Positions 27,330-37,492 of a DNA stretch of 64,000 nt are shown piece after piece. How positions within the stretch are numbered: position 1 is the first letter of the stretch; every line of letters starts with the position of its first letter. The notes beneath the pieces were generated by a model. The model saw only the letters and a program-made list of their open reading frames with translations. It searched no databases and was not told the DNA's origin. Position numbers and translations under genes: made by a program. Origin of the DNA: CAWBCI01 sp963787195 (GTDB taxonomy: Bacteria; Bacteroidota; Bacteroidia; Bacteroidales; JAGOPY01); assembly GCA_963787195.1 (NCBI GenBank), contig CAWBCI010000042.1, positions 91,878 through 155,877 of the forward strand. The letters are read 5' to 3'.

Positions 27330-28943
27330 ATGGAAAAACGAAGGCAGAACTTTTGGATCATTACAGGCTTGCTGGTTATCACTAAACTCCTGATCCATTT
27401 TTTTACTAATTCCTTATATGAACTTCACCGGGACGAGATGATGTATATGGCGCTCGGTAATCATCCTGCCTTTGGTTATGCATCCAATCCGCCGCTCATA
27501 GGAATTCTCTCAATGATCATACATGCCCTGTTGCCTCACAGCGAATTTGCTGTGCGGTTGCTGCCCGCTCTTGCAGGCGCCGGGGGGGTGATGCTCGTTG
27601 CATTGATAACCAGGGAATTCGGCGGGAAAAGTCTTGCAGTCATTTTTGCCGGAATGGCCTTTATTATCACCCCGGCCTTCCTCCGTTCCGAAACCCTCTT
27701 TCAACCGGTGGCCTTCAACCAGTTTTTCTGGATACTGATCACCTATTTTGCGGTCAGGATGATCAATACACGCAACCCTTTATACTGGTTATGGATTGCG
27801 GTAGTGGCAGGGATTGCCTTCCTGAACAAATATTCCATAGTGTTTTTCATGGCAGGTCTTATCATGGCGCTCATTTTTTCACCTCACCGTAAACTCTTCC
27901 GTTCTTATTATTTTTACCTGGGACTTTTTACCGGTTTTCTCATCATAGTTCCCAACCTCTTCTGGCAGTATATGCATAATTGGCCTGTGGTGAGCCATAT
28001 GCAGGAATTGCAAAGGACCCAGCTGGTGCATGTTACCTTGCCGGGCTTCCTGATATCACAGATTTGGATGACCCTTCCTGTTTTCCTGCTTTGGATTACC
28101 GGACTCTTGTTTTTCCTGCTTTCCCGGCAGGTAAAGAACTACCGTTTTATCAGCCTTACTTTTCTCTTTGTTATGCTGTTCCTTATTTTAGGTAGAGGGA
28201 AATCGTATTATTCCATAGGTCTTTATCCGGCACTTTTCGCTGCCGGAGCCTATGTTTTTGAAAAATATTTAAAAGGCAGATATCTTGCTGTCTATTTTAT
28301 ATTGCTGGCTCTGGCCATAGGGCTTTCCATACTGGCTTTGCCTTTTAGTCTCCCTGTCCTGTCTCCTGAAAAGATGGCTGCTTATTCCCAAAAAGCGACC
28401 CGTCATATAGGTACAGAACCCCTCACATGGGAAGATGGGAAAGTACATGCGATTCCGCAGGATTATGCTGATATGGTAGGATGGAAAGAATTATCGGTGC
28501 TGGTTGCGAATGCTTATGATAAACTCTCCCCTGACCAGCAAAAAGAGTGCAATATCTACGCTCAGAATTATGGTGAAGCCGGGGCCATTGATTTTTACGG
28601 ACATAGCCTGGGACTCCCTTCACCCATCTGCCTGAACGACAGCTATCTTTTCTGGGCCCCTGATTCCATTGGAAACGGACCTATTATTGTCATTGGGGGT
28701 AAGGAGGAAGATTTAGATAAATTATTTAATCATTACCAAAAGATAGGAAGTGTTGAAAATCAGTATTTCCGGGAGCAAGGCCTGACAGTATATCTTTGTA
28801 CAAGTCCGAAAGATTCCCTTGGGAATTATTATGCCGGCAGAGTTAAAGAACTCAAAAGCGCTTACAAGAGGAAACACAAATTCATCAAAGCGATAGGTTG
28901 CCCGGGACCTATGAAATCATCCTTTGTATTAAAAGAAATTTGA
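27330..28943 (+). CDS. Glycosyltransferase family 39-like membrane protein (ArnT/PMT type)
   Basis: About 537 residues; ATG 27330 preferred over TTG 27324. Ten or more membrane segments span residues 10-345, then a soluble C-terminal domain. The first periplasmic loop SLYELHRDEMMYMALGNHPAFGYASNPPLIG carries the Asp-Glu pair typical of GT39/GT-C lipid-linked sugar transferases. Family role: transfer of a sugar from polyprenyl phosphate to lipid A, protein or another acceptor on the outer face. The acceptor is unknown here. The gene follows the SdpI-like gene by 40 bases. Confidence 0.82.
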   Translation: MEKRRQNFWIITGLLVITKLLIHFFTNSLYELHRDEMMYMALGNHPAFGYASNPPLIGILSMIIHALLPHSEFAVRLLPALAGAGGVMLVALITREFGGKSLAVIFAGMAFIITPAFLRSETLFQPVAFNQFFWILITYFAVRMINTRNPLYWLWIAVVAGIAFLNKYSIVFFMAGLIMALIFSPHRKLFRSYYFYLGLFTGFLIIVPNLFWQYMHNWPVVSHMQELQRTQLVHVTLPGFLISQIWMTLPVFLLWITGLLFFLLSRQVKNYRFISLTFLFVMLFLILGRGKSYYSIGLYPALFAAGAYVFEKYLKGRYLAVYFILLALAIGLSILALPFSLPVLSPEKMAAYSQKATRHIGTEPLTWEDGKVHAIPQDYADMVGWKELSVLVANAYDKLSPDQQKECNIYAQNYGEAGAIDFYGHSLGLPSPICLNDSYLFWAPDSIGNGPIIVIGGKEEDLDKLFNHYQKIGSVENQYFREQGLTVYLCTSPKDSLGNYYAGRVKELKSAYKRKHKFIKAIGCPGPMKSSFVLKEI

Positions 28944-29014
28944 GAGCTTATGTTTTCTTTAGTTTTAAAGGATGAAAAACTTCTCCCTGTCTTTTTTCTT
29001 TAGTGGCTTCTGTG

Positions 29015-29022
29015 TATATTTG
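29015..29022 (+). promoter_or_regulatory. Putative -7 promoter box of the macroglobulin-pbpC operon
   Basis: TATATTTG matches TAnnTTTG, 29 bases before the ATG at 29052. Confidence 0.4.
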
Positions 29023-29051
29023 ATATTCTTCCAACTTACAAATAAATTAAG

Positions 29052-32000
29052 ATGAAATTAACCAATTATAGGGGATGGCCCCTCCTGTTCGTTTTGCTTC
29101 TTTTCACCCAATGCAATAATACCGAAAGAAAAGCGAAAGCACCTGACAAAGCATTTGCCACTTATATTTCAGCATTTACTTCAGGAAGTATTTCAAAAGC
29201 TGATGGGATCCGGATCAGGCTGGCCAGCAGTTATGAAACTGCCCTGCCCGGTAAAGCAGTCGATGAGAGGATTTTTGAATTCAGGCCCCATATCAGCGGA
29301 AGAGCATACTGGGAAAGTGACCGGGATATTGTTTTTAAGCCTTCGTCTTATTTGCCTTCAGACAAGGACTTCAAAGCGAAGTTTTTGCTCTACAAACTAA
29401 TGGATGTGCCACCCGACCGAAGAGTATTTGAATTCGGTTTTTCAACTATTAAAGAAGCATTCAGTGTGAATACCAATGGACTTGACGTAATGACCTCAGA
29501 TCCTCGTTACAGTTCAGTTCATGGCACGCTCATAAGTTCCGACATAATTGATCCGGGGAAATTGCAAAATGTCCTCGAAGCCAATCTGGACGGGAAAAAA
29601 CTGCCTGTACGCTGGGAGCACCCGGAACCCAAACTGCATAAATTTTATGTTGACAGCCTGCTGAGGACCGATGCTGTACAGCATATAATCCTTAGTTGGG
29701 ATGGAAGTCCGGCGGGTATCAGGGAAAAAGGGGAAATGAGCATAGAAATACCATCAATCAATCAGTTTGAAGTACTGAATGTTAAAGTAGTACAGCAACC
29801 TGATCAATATATCAGCATACGATTCAGCGACCCGGTCGACCCGGGGCAAATTCTCGACGGTCTGATCAGGCTGGATATGCCCGTTGGCTTGAAGTTTTCA
29901 GTTAGCAATAATGAAGTCAGGGCTTATCCTGCAGGAAGGCAAAACGGGAGCCAGTTTTTAACTGTTGAAGCGGGTATAAAAAGTGTGTTCGGAAAAATTA
30001 CCGCTAAACCTTACCGCGTTGAAATCTCTTTTGAGGAAATGAAACCTGCCGTCCGCTTTTTGGGAAATGGAAGTATACTCCCGCTCCAGGGTGAACTTAG
30101 CCTGCCCTTCGAAGCCGTTAACCTGGCGGCGGTTGATGTGAGCCTGGTAAAAATATTTGAAGATAATATTCCCCAGTTTTTCCAGGTGAATGAACTGAGT
30201 GGCGACTACCAGCTGAGCCGTGTTGGACGGAAAATCCTTCAAAAGACCGTCAGGCTGGACGCGGGGAAACCTATCAATGCCCAGTCATGGAATGCTTTTT
30301 CCCTGGATCTTAAGGAACTGGTGAAGAAAGATCCCGGAGCTATCTACCGGATTGAACTGAGCTTTAAAAAGGAATATTCGCTCTTTCATTGCCAGGGAGA
30401 AACTAAATCTTCAGCCGGACTTGCCGAGGAGGATTCGTGGGAAGATACATCTCCGGATGATTCAGGCTCATGGGACGGAAGTGAATATTATTCATCTTAT
30501 TATTATCCTCCCGGATATAAGTGGAGCGAAAGGAATAATCCCTGTGATATCTCTTATTATAATTATGAACATTTTACAAGCCGGAATATTCTGGCAAGCA
30601 ATATGGGGATTATTGCCAAGGAATACAGCGGTAACCATCTGAAAATCGCTGTTACAGACCTTGTTAATACGAATCCCCTGAATGGCGTTGAGGTGGGGTT
30701 TTATAATTATCAGCAGCAGATGATAGGATCTGTTAAGACCGATAATGACGGGATGGCTGATATTGACCTTAGTAACAAACCCTATCTCCTGATAGCCCGG
30801 AATGGGGACCAGAAAGCCTATCTCCGGCTGGATGACGGGACTTCACTTTCGCTTAGTAAATTCGATGTTTCAGGGGCAAGTGTGCAGGAAGGTATTAAAG
30901 GAATGATTTATGGCGACCGTGGGGTTTGGCGCCCGGGTGATTCGCTGCACCTGGTATTTATCCTGGAGGATGAAAGCGGGAAACTGCCTCCGGAACATCC
31001 CGTGAAATTTGAACTGTTTAATCCGCGCGGCCAGATGACCTGGAGGACTATCAGTACTTCAGGCAAAGATGGCTTTTATGATTTTAGCCTTTTAAGCCCG
31101 GAAGATGCCCCTACAGGATCATGGATTGCCAGGGTTAGCGTCGGGAACAGCATCTTCACCAAAACTATAAGAATAGAAACCATCAAACCTAACCGGCTGA
31201 AAATAAAGCTGGATTTCGGGAATGAGAAATATTTACCCGGAAACAAGGATATACAGGGAAAAATGAAAGTGACCTGGTTGCATGGTGCCATTGCCGGGGA
31301 TATGAAAGTAGAGATGGATATTCGTTTGAGCAGTACGTCCACTCATTTTTCCAAATTCCCTGAATACAGTTTTGATGATCAGTCGCGTAGCTTTTATCCT
31401 GATGAATCTACTATCTCAGGGAAACTGGATGCAAAAGGAGAATTTGATTTCAGCAAAGCATTCAATGTGAAAGCCAATGCACCCGGAATGCTTAAGGCGG
31501 CATTTACAACACGTGTATTCGAAGGGAGCGGGGATTTCAGCACTGATTACTTTAGCATGCCTTATTCACCTTTCAAGCGATATGTGGGGATGAAGGTTCC
31601 GCATGGCGATAAATGGACAGGCGCACTTCCGACGGATTCCACGAATTCTGTGGCTATTGTAACCGTGGATGCAGATGGAAAACCGATGGCCGTGTCCGGT
31701 CTGATAGCCACAGTTTACAAGCTGAACTGGCGTTGGTGGTGGGATACAGGTGAAGATAACCTGGCCTCCTATTTCTCTGGTCAGCACCGCGAGCCCCTGA
31801 TAGAAAAAACTCTTTCTACAGGTGCCGACGGTAAGGCCGACTTCCGTTTCAGTATTAAATATCCTGATTGGGGCCGCTATCTGATAAGGATAGAGGATCC
31901 TTCCGGAGGGCATGCCGCAAGCAGTACGGTTTATATTGACTGGCCCGAATGGGCCGGAAGAGAAGAGCGCGAAAATCCTTCCGGTGCCAATATGCTGATG

Positions 32001-34604
32001 TTTACTGCTGACAAGGATAAATATGCTCCCGGTGACAAAGCCCGCATTACTTTTCCTTCAGGTGGCTCAGGAAGGGCCCTGATGAGCATTGAGAACGGAT
32101 CAAGGGTATTGAAGGCCTGGTGGATAAATGTAACAGACAAACAGACATCCTTCGATTTTGATATTACAGCAGAGATGGCCCCCAATGTTTATGCAAGCCT
32201 CACTTTATTGCAAAATTATCAGCAAAGCAAAAATAATCTGCCGCTGAGACTATACGGGGTCATCCCCATCATGGTGGAAGATCCCGGGACACGTCTGAAA
32301 CCGCTGATAATGATGAATGATGAATTGAAACCTGATGAGGATTTTAATGTTACTGTGAAGGAACAGGACGGAAGGCCCATGACTTTTACCCTGGCCATTG
32401 TAGATGAAGGCTTGCTTGACCTGACCCGGTTTAAGACGCCTGATCCATGGGAGAATTTCTATGCCCGGGAGGCTCTGGGAGTCAGGACATGGGATTTTTA
32501 TGATGATGTGATAGGGGCCTATGGCGGTAAAATTGAACAATTATTCGCGATAGGAGGAGGTGAAGATGCCCTGGGTTCCGGCGCCCGCAAAGCCCGCCGT
32601 TTCCCGCCGGTTGTACTTTATTCGGGTCCTTTTGAACTTAAAAAAGGAGAAAGCTACACTCATAAATTTCATATGCCTGACTATGTCGGATCAGTCAGGG
32701 TTATGCTGGTTGCCGGAAAGAACCGGGCATATGGAAATGCAGAAAAGACCTGTCCTGTCAAAAAACCACTGATGATACTGTCTACTTTGCCGAGGGTCCT
32801 CGCCCCGGGAGAAGAAGTCAGCCTTCCGGTGACTGTCTTTGCCATGGATAAAAATGTCCGGGAAGTAAAAGTAAATGTTGAATGCAACGATATCCTGAAT
32901 ATTATCGGAGATAAATCCAAAACCGTCAATTTTGATCAAAGCGGGGATAAAGTGATAGAATTCAAGTTGAAAGTCGCTGAGAGGACAGGATTTGCTCAGG
33001 TAAATATTGAGGCTTCTTCTGCAAATGAAAAAGCTTCCGCTAAGACCGAATTGAATGTCCGGAACCCGAACCCTCCACTGACCGAATATTCCCAGGGAAT
33101 TCTAGGACCCGGACAAAGCCTTGATACCCTGATAAAATGGCCCGGGATGCCGGGGACCAATAGCGGATCTATTCAGCTTTCAGGTTCTCCGCAGATTGAT
33201 TTCGGTAGGCGTTTGAAAATGCTCATGAGATACCCCTACGGGTGCATAGAACAAATTACTTCGGCAGCTTTCCCTCAGCTCTATCTTGATCGTGTGAGTG
33301 ATCTGGATAAGGAGGAGAAAAGCCGGATCACCGAAAATGTAAGTATTGCCATTGCAAAAATTTGCGCGAACCAGTTGATTGACGGAAGTTTTTCGTACTG
33401 GCCGGGAAAATCTGAAGCTGATGAATGGGCCACTTCATATGCAGGGCATTTCCTGCTTATAACTGACCAGAAAGGCTATGATCATCCGAACGGGGCGCTT
33501 ACTAACTGGTACCGCTACCAGAAGATGAAGGCCGGTGAATGGTCCTTTTCCACAAGTAAGGGATATAAGAATGATCTTCTCCAGGCATACCGTCTTTATA
33601 CCATGGCCCTCATGAACAAACCCGATCTGGCTGCTATGAACAGGCTCCGGAATACTCCGGGGATCAGCATATCAGCAATATGGAGACTGGCAGCGGCTTA
33701 TGCACTTGCCGGACAGCCAGAGGTTGCAAAATCTATGACACAGGACCTGGGAACAGAAGTTTCCGGATGGAACTCTATGAATCCAAGCTATGGCTCAGAC
33801 TTAAGAAATCAGGCTATGATACTGGAAACCATGGTCCTGACCGGGGAGAGGGAAAAGGGATTTTCACTGATGAAGCAAATCTCGGATAAGGTGTCCCGTT
33901 CTTCCTGGTTAAGTACTCAAACTACAGCTTATTGCCTGATCTCCCTTGCAGAATTCATCGGGGATAGTAGCTCAGTTCATTCAAATTTGAGTTTTGATTT
34001 GAAGACAGGGAATTCAGCTATGGAAAGCCTCACTACCACATTGCCTCTAAAACAATATCCCCTTCTTGATAATCAACAAAAAACCCTGAAAACCAATTTA
34101 AAAAATACCGGCAAAGGAGAACTTTATTACCAGGTCTCGGTGAATGGCCAGCCTTTGACTGATAATGGTCAGGAGTATGAGAGAAATATAGCTATGAAGG
34201 TTGAATATAAAGATATGGCAGGGAAATCAATTGATGTGGGGAAATTAAAACAGGGAATGGATTTTATGGCCATTGTCAGCCTCCGGCATCCGGGCATCCT
34301 GGACGCATACACCAACCTGGCACTCTCTGAGATATTCCCATCCGGCTGGGAAATCCTGAATCTGAGATATACCGGCAGTGAAGAACAAAGGGGAAGTATT
34401 CCAGACTACCAGGATTTCCGGGACGACCGCGTTTATACATACTTTAATCTGAACCCGGGCGAGATGAAACGTTTTGTAATCCTCCTGAATGCTTCCTACA
34501 AAGGCAGATTTTATCTTCCGGCGGTTATGGTCGAAGCAATGTATGATAACAGTATCGGGGCCAAAACAAGCGGAAAATGGGTAGAGGTTATGGGTGATAA
34601 TTGA
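29052..34604 (+). CDS. Bacterial alpha-2-macroglobulin lipoprotein with intact thioester
   Basis: 1850 residues. The N-terminus MKLTNYRGWPLLFVLLLFTQC is a lipoprotein signal with Cys21 as likely lipid site. A series of macroglobulin beta domains follows (for example GMIYGDRGVWRPGDSLHLVF, the conserved MG2-like motif, at about residue 617, and FTADKDKYAPGDKARI). The thioester motif CIEQ is intact at Cys1398-Gln1401 (in YPYGCIEQ), followed by the helical thioester-domain barrel. Known for the family: it traps host or competitor proteases in the periplasm to protect the envelope. It is coupled to pbpC by a TGATG stop/start overlap, the classical pairing with a peptidoglycan repair enzyme. Confidence 0.95.
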   Translation: MKLTNYRGWPLLFVLLLFTQCNNTERKAKAPDKAFATYISAFTSGSISKADGIRIRLASSYETALPGKAVDERIFEFRPHISGRAYWESDRDIVFKPSSYLPSDKDFKAKFLLYKLMDVPPDRRVFEFGFSTIKEAFSVNTNGLDVMTSDPRYSSVHGTLISSDIIDPGKLQNVLEANLDGKKLPVRWEHPEPKLHKFYVDSLLRTDAVQHIILSWDGSPAGIREKGEMSIEIPSINQFEVLNVKVVQQPDQYISIRFSDPVDPGQILDGLIRLDMPVGLKFSVSNNEVRAYPAGRQNGSQFLTVEAGIKSVFGKITAKPYRVEISFEEMKPAVRFLGNGSILPLQGELSLPFEAVNLAAVDVSLVKIFEDNIPQFFQVNELSGDYQLSRVGRKILQKTVRLDAGKPINAQSWNAFSLDLKELVKKDPGAIYRIELSFKKEYSLFHCQGETKSSAGLAEEDSWEDTSPDDSGSWDGSEYYSSYYYPPGYKWSERNNPCDISYYNYEHFTSRNILASNMGIIAKEYSGNHLKIAVTDLVNTNPLNGVEVGFYNYQQQMIGSVKTDNDGMADIDLSNKPYLLIARNGDQKAYLRLDDGTSLSLSKFDVSGASVQEGIKGMIYGDRGVWRPGDSLHLVFILEDESGKLPPEHPVKFELFNPRGQMTWRTISTSGKDGFYDFSLLSPEDAPTGSWIARVSVGNSIFTKTIRIETIKPNRLKIKLDFGNEKYLPGNKDIQGKMKVTWLHGAIAGDMKVEMDIRLSSTSTHFSKFPEYSFDDQSRSFYPDESTISGKLDAKGEFDFSKAFNVKANAPGMLKAAFTTRVFEGSGDFSTDYFSMPYSPFKRYVGMKVPHGDKWTGALPTDSTNSVAIVTVDADGKPMAVSGLIATVYKLNWRWWWDTGEDNLASYFSGQHREPLIEKTLSTGADGKADFRFSIKYPDWGRYLIRIEDPSGGHAASSTVYIDWPEWAGREERENPSGANMLMFTADKDKYAPGDKARITFPSGGSGRALMSIENGSRVLKAWWINVTDKQTSFDFDITAEMAPNVYASLTLLQNYQQSKNNLPLRLYGVIPIMVEDPGTRLKPLIMMNDELKPDEDFNVTVKEQDGRPMTFTLAIVDEGLLDLTRFKTPDPWENFYAREALGVRTWDFYDDVIGAYGGKIEQLFAIGGGEDALGSGARKARRFPPVVLYSGPFELKKGESYTHKFHMPDYVGSVRVMLVAGKNRAYGNAEKTCPVKKPLMILSTLPRVLAPGEEVSLPVTVFAMDKNVREVKVNVECNDILNIIGDKSKTVNFDQSGDKVIEFKLKVAERTGFAQVNIEASSANEKASAKTELNVRNPNPPLTEYSQGILGPGQSLDTLIKWPGMPGTNSGSIQLSGSPQIDFGRRLKMLMRYPYGCIEQITSAAFPQLYLDRVSDLDKEEKSRITENVSIAIAKICANQLIDGSFSYWPGKSEADEWATSYAGHFLLITDQKGYDHPNGALTNWYRYQKMKAGEWSFSTSKGYKNDLLQAYRLYTMALMNKPDLAAMNRLRNTPGISISAIWRLAAAYALAGQPEVAKSMTQDLGTEVSGWNSMNPSYGSDLRNQAMILETMVLTGEREKGFSLMKQISDKVSRSSWLSTQTTAYCLISLAEFIGDSSSVHSNLSFDLKTGNSAMESLTTTLPLKQYPLLDNQQKTLKTNLKNTGKGELYYQVSVNGQPLTDNGQEYERNIAMKVEYKDMAGKSIDVGKLKQGMDFMAIVSLRHPGILDAYTNLALSEIFPSGWEILNLRYTGSEEQRGSIPDYQDFRDDRVYTYFNLNPGEMKRFVILLNASYKGRFYLPAVMVEAMYDNSIGAKTSGKWVEVMGDN

Positions 34605-36983
34605 TGAAAGGGAAAGTTTCACACCGGCTAATTATAGCATTGATCATCCTTCTGGCAGGTCTGAGATATTATCTTTCACTTCCTGAACCGCTCTTCAATG
34701 ATCCCTGTTCAACGGTAATTAACGACCGGAAGGGATTATTGATGGGAGCGAGGATAGCCGATGACGGACAATGGCGTTTCCCGGAAATGAAAACCGTTCC
34801 GGATAAGTTCAGGGATTGTATCCTGCAATATGAGGACCGGAAATTCTATCATCATCCCGGGTTCCGGCCGGGTTCGCTCTTCCGTGCACTTTACCAGGAT
34901 GTCAGAGCCGGAAAAATAATCAGCGGAGGAAGTACCCTGACCATGCAAGTGATGCGCTTATCCCGGAAAAATCCGTCCCGGACCATTTTCGAAAAGATTA
35001 AGGAGATCATACTTTCAACCCGTGTCGAACTGGCTTATACCAAGGACGAAATACTTGCCCTGTATTGTTCCCATGCTCCATTCGGAGGCAATGTGGTGGG
35101 CCTGGAAGCTGCTTCCTGGAGGTATTTCGGCAGGCCCCCGGGAGATCTTTCCTGGGCTGAATCAGCAACGCTTGCAGTCCTGCCCAATTCTCCATCACTC
35201 ATCCATCCGGGCAGGAACCGCGATTTGCTGAGGAAAAAGCGCGACCTTCTGATGGATCAGCTTTATAAGGCCGGTAAAATCGATTCTTTGACCTGTATGC
35301 TTGGAAAGCTTGAGGACTTGCCTTCCCATCCGCATGCTATGCCGCAGTTTGCATCTCATTTGCTCGAAAGATTTGTGAAAGAAGGCAAGGGCAAAGAATA
35401 TACCAGCACTATTGATCTGAACCTGCAGAAACAAATTTCTTCAGTAGTGGAACGCCATCATAAAATATTATCCGCTAATAAAGTGAATAATGCCGCAGTC
35501 ATTGTTATTGAGGTGGAAAGCGGCAATGTTCTTGCCTATGTTGGGAATACTGAAGAAAGTGATACGGTTCAGCATGAAAATGAAGTGGACATCATTCCGG
35601 CCCCCCGCAGCACAGGGAGCATTCTTAAACCCATTTTATTTGCTGCAATGCTGGATGCAGGCGAGATCCTGCCGGGGACTCTCATCCCGGATATTCCGAC
35701 ATTTATTGCCGGATACAGCCCAAAGAATTTCACAGACCGATACGATGGGGCTGTTCCCGCCGAAAGGGCCCTGGAAAGAAGCCTCAATGTGCCGGCGGTC
35801 AGAATGTTACAGGATTATGGTTATGCGCGTTTCCATCATCTGCTCAGGGAACTGGGTATGAGCACTATAAATCAGCCTGCTGATCATTATGGTTTGTCGC
35901 TTATTCTTGGGGGCGCCGAAGGTAATTTGTTTGAGATAAGTGGTATTTACGCTTCCTTTGCACGTATACTCAGGCATTTCGCCGGATACAGCGGGAAATA
36001 TGATCCAAAGGACCTGCATATGCCTTTACTGTTGAATGTTAGCGGGAAGAAGAATTTATCTCAAAAGGCTCTGCAGGATGCCGGCTTGCTTTCGGCTGCC
36101 GCCATATACCAGACTTTCGATGCCCTTCTGCAGGTGAATCGTCCTGAAGAAATGGCCGGCTGGGAGTCTTTTTCATCTTCCCGCAAAGTCGCCTGGAAAA
36201 CAGGAACCAGCTTTGGTTTCCGGGATGCCTGGGCAGTCGGCACCACTCCCGGATATGTTGTGGGTGTCTGGGCAGGCAATGCCGATGGGGAGGGCCGGCC
36301 CGGCCTTACAGGAATCAATGCGGCAGCACCCATCCTCTTCGAAGCCTTCAATTTATTGCCCGCGCACCGGCTGGTTTGATCCGCCATTTGATGAAATGAT
36401 GAAAGCGGCCGTTTGCAGAAAAAGTGGCTACCGTGCATCTCAGTATTGCGATGAAGTGGATACGATTTGGATCCCACTGAATTGCTCAAGGACGCCTCCC
36501 TGCCCGTATCATCACCTGGTTTTCCTTGATAAGACCGGAAAATACAGGGTGAATTCTTCCATTATGAATGAAGATGAGATGATAAAAAAGGACTGGTTTA
36601 CACTTCCCCCTGCTATGGAATATTATTACAGGACAAGGAATGCGTCCTATAAACCCCTGCCACCCTGGCATCCTGCTTTGAAAGGTAAACATAGCAGCGC
36701 TGCTATGGGATTCATCTATCCCGAATGGAATGCCAGGGTTTACGTTCCCCTGGAAATGGATGGCAGTCGTGGGAAAGTTCTTTTTGAAGCTGCTCATCCT
36801 GATCCACAGGCGACCATATATTGGCACCTGGACGGGAATTATATGGGTAGCACCCGGCATTTTCATCAGATGGAAATGTCACCTCCTCCCGGAAAGCATG
36901 TACTGACTTTGGTAGATGAATATGGAGAGGATATCAGTGTGGAATTTGAAGTTATCGGTGACAGAAGTACTTTGGTACCTTGA
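34604..36983 (+). pseudogene. pbpC: Penicillin-binding protein 1C, frameshifted before its C-terminal domain
   Basis: The first frame (ATG 34604) holds a membrane anchor, the GT51 transglycosylase domain (EDRKFYHHPG, GGSTLTMQVMR) and the transpeptidase domain with SILK (SxxK), SLN (SxN) and KTGTS. It ends at 36379 right after FNLLP. The second frame continues with RTGWFDPPFDEMMKAAVCRKSGYRAS and the BiPBP_C domain to the stop at 36983. Removing one C from CCC at 36359-36361 joins them as LLPRTGWF. As written, the catalytic domains remain intact and only the C-terminal domain is lost. Pairs with the macroglobulin gene for envelope repair and defence. Error or real truncation cannot be decided here. 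Confidence 0.88.
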
Positions 36984-37000
36984 ATTTAATAAGATAGAAT

Positions 37001-37396
37001 ATGATAGATGTAGTTGCAGCGATCATGAGAAATGAAGAGGGTAAAATCTTTATCGCACGCCGGCGTTTTGGAAGCATGCACGGAGGCAAATGGGAATTCC
37101 CGGGTGGAAAGGTTGAAGCCGGGGAATCTTATCAGGAAGCCCTGGCGCGCGAACTTTTTGAGGAGTTCGGAATTAAGACCGAGGTACTGGATCACTTTCT
37201 GACCAGCACTCATCAGTACGGACATGTGAACATACAATTACATTCCTACTTCGTTAAAAACCTGTCCTCAATAATTGAAATGAACGAACACGAGGACTTA
37301 GCCTGGGTAACCACAGAGGATTTTGGAGCTTATGACTTCGTTGAAGCTGACATGCAGATTGTGAGTGCTTTACAAAAACTCGTACCCCGACTATAG
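37001..37396 (+). CDS. mutT: Nudix hydrolase, MutT type (8-oxo-dGTP diphosphatase)
   Basis: 131 residues. The full Nudix box is present: GGKVEAGESYQEALARELFEEFG, fitting Gx5Ex7REUxEExGU, preceded by GGKWEFPGG. Length and the RRRFGSMHGGKWEFPGGK stretch match MutT, which removes oxidised guanine nucleotides from the pool. It begins 17 bases after the pbpC region and its stop codon lies in a perfect palindrome. It opens a run of DNA-maintenance genes. Confidence 0.9.
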   Translation: MIDVVAAIMRNEEGKIFIARRRFGSMHGGKWEFPGGKVEAGESYQEALARELFEEFGIKTEVLDHFLTSTHQYGHVNIQLHSYFVKNLSSIIEMNEHEDLAWVTTEDFGAYDFVEADMQIVSALQKLVPRL

Positions 37397-37406
37397 TCGG
37401 GGTACG
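37381..37406. repeat. REP-like 26-base perfect palindrome with CGACTATAGTCG core
   Basis: A perfect inverted repeat (CGTACCCCGACTA and its complement) covers the mutT stop codon. No T run follows, so terminator action is uncertain. It shares the 12-base core CGACTATAGTCG with the palindrome at 43948, suggesting a dispersed palindromic element. Confidence 0.85.
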
Positions 37407-37492
37407 ACCCGATTTCTACAAGGCCATTTCTTTCTTCCAAAAATATTTATACCCATTTCGGCAAATATCATTATTTTTATAAATTATTAATT

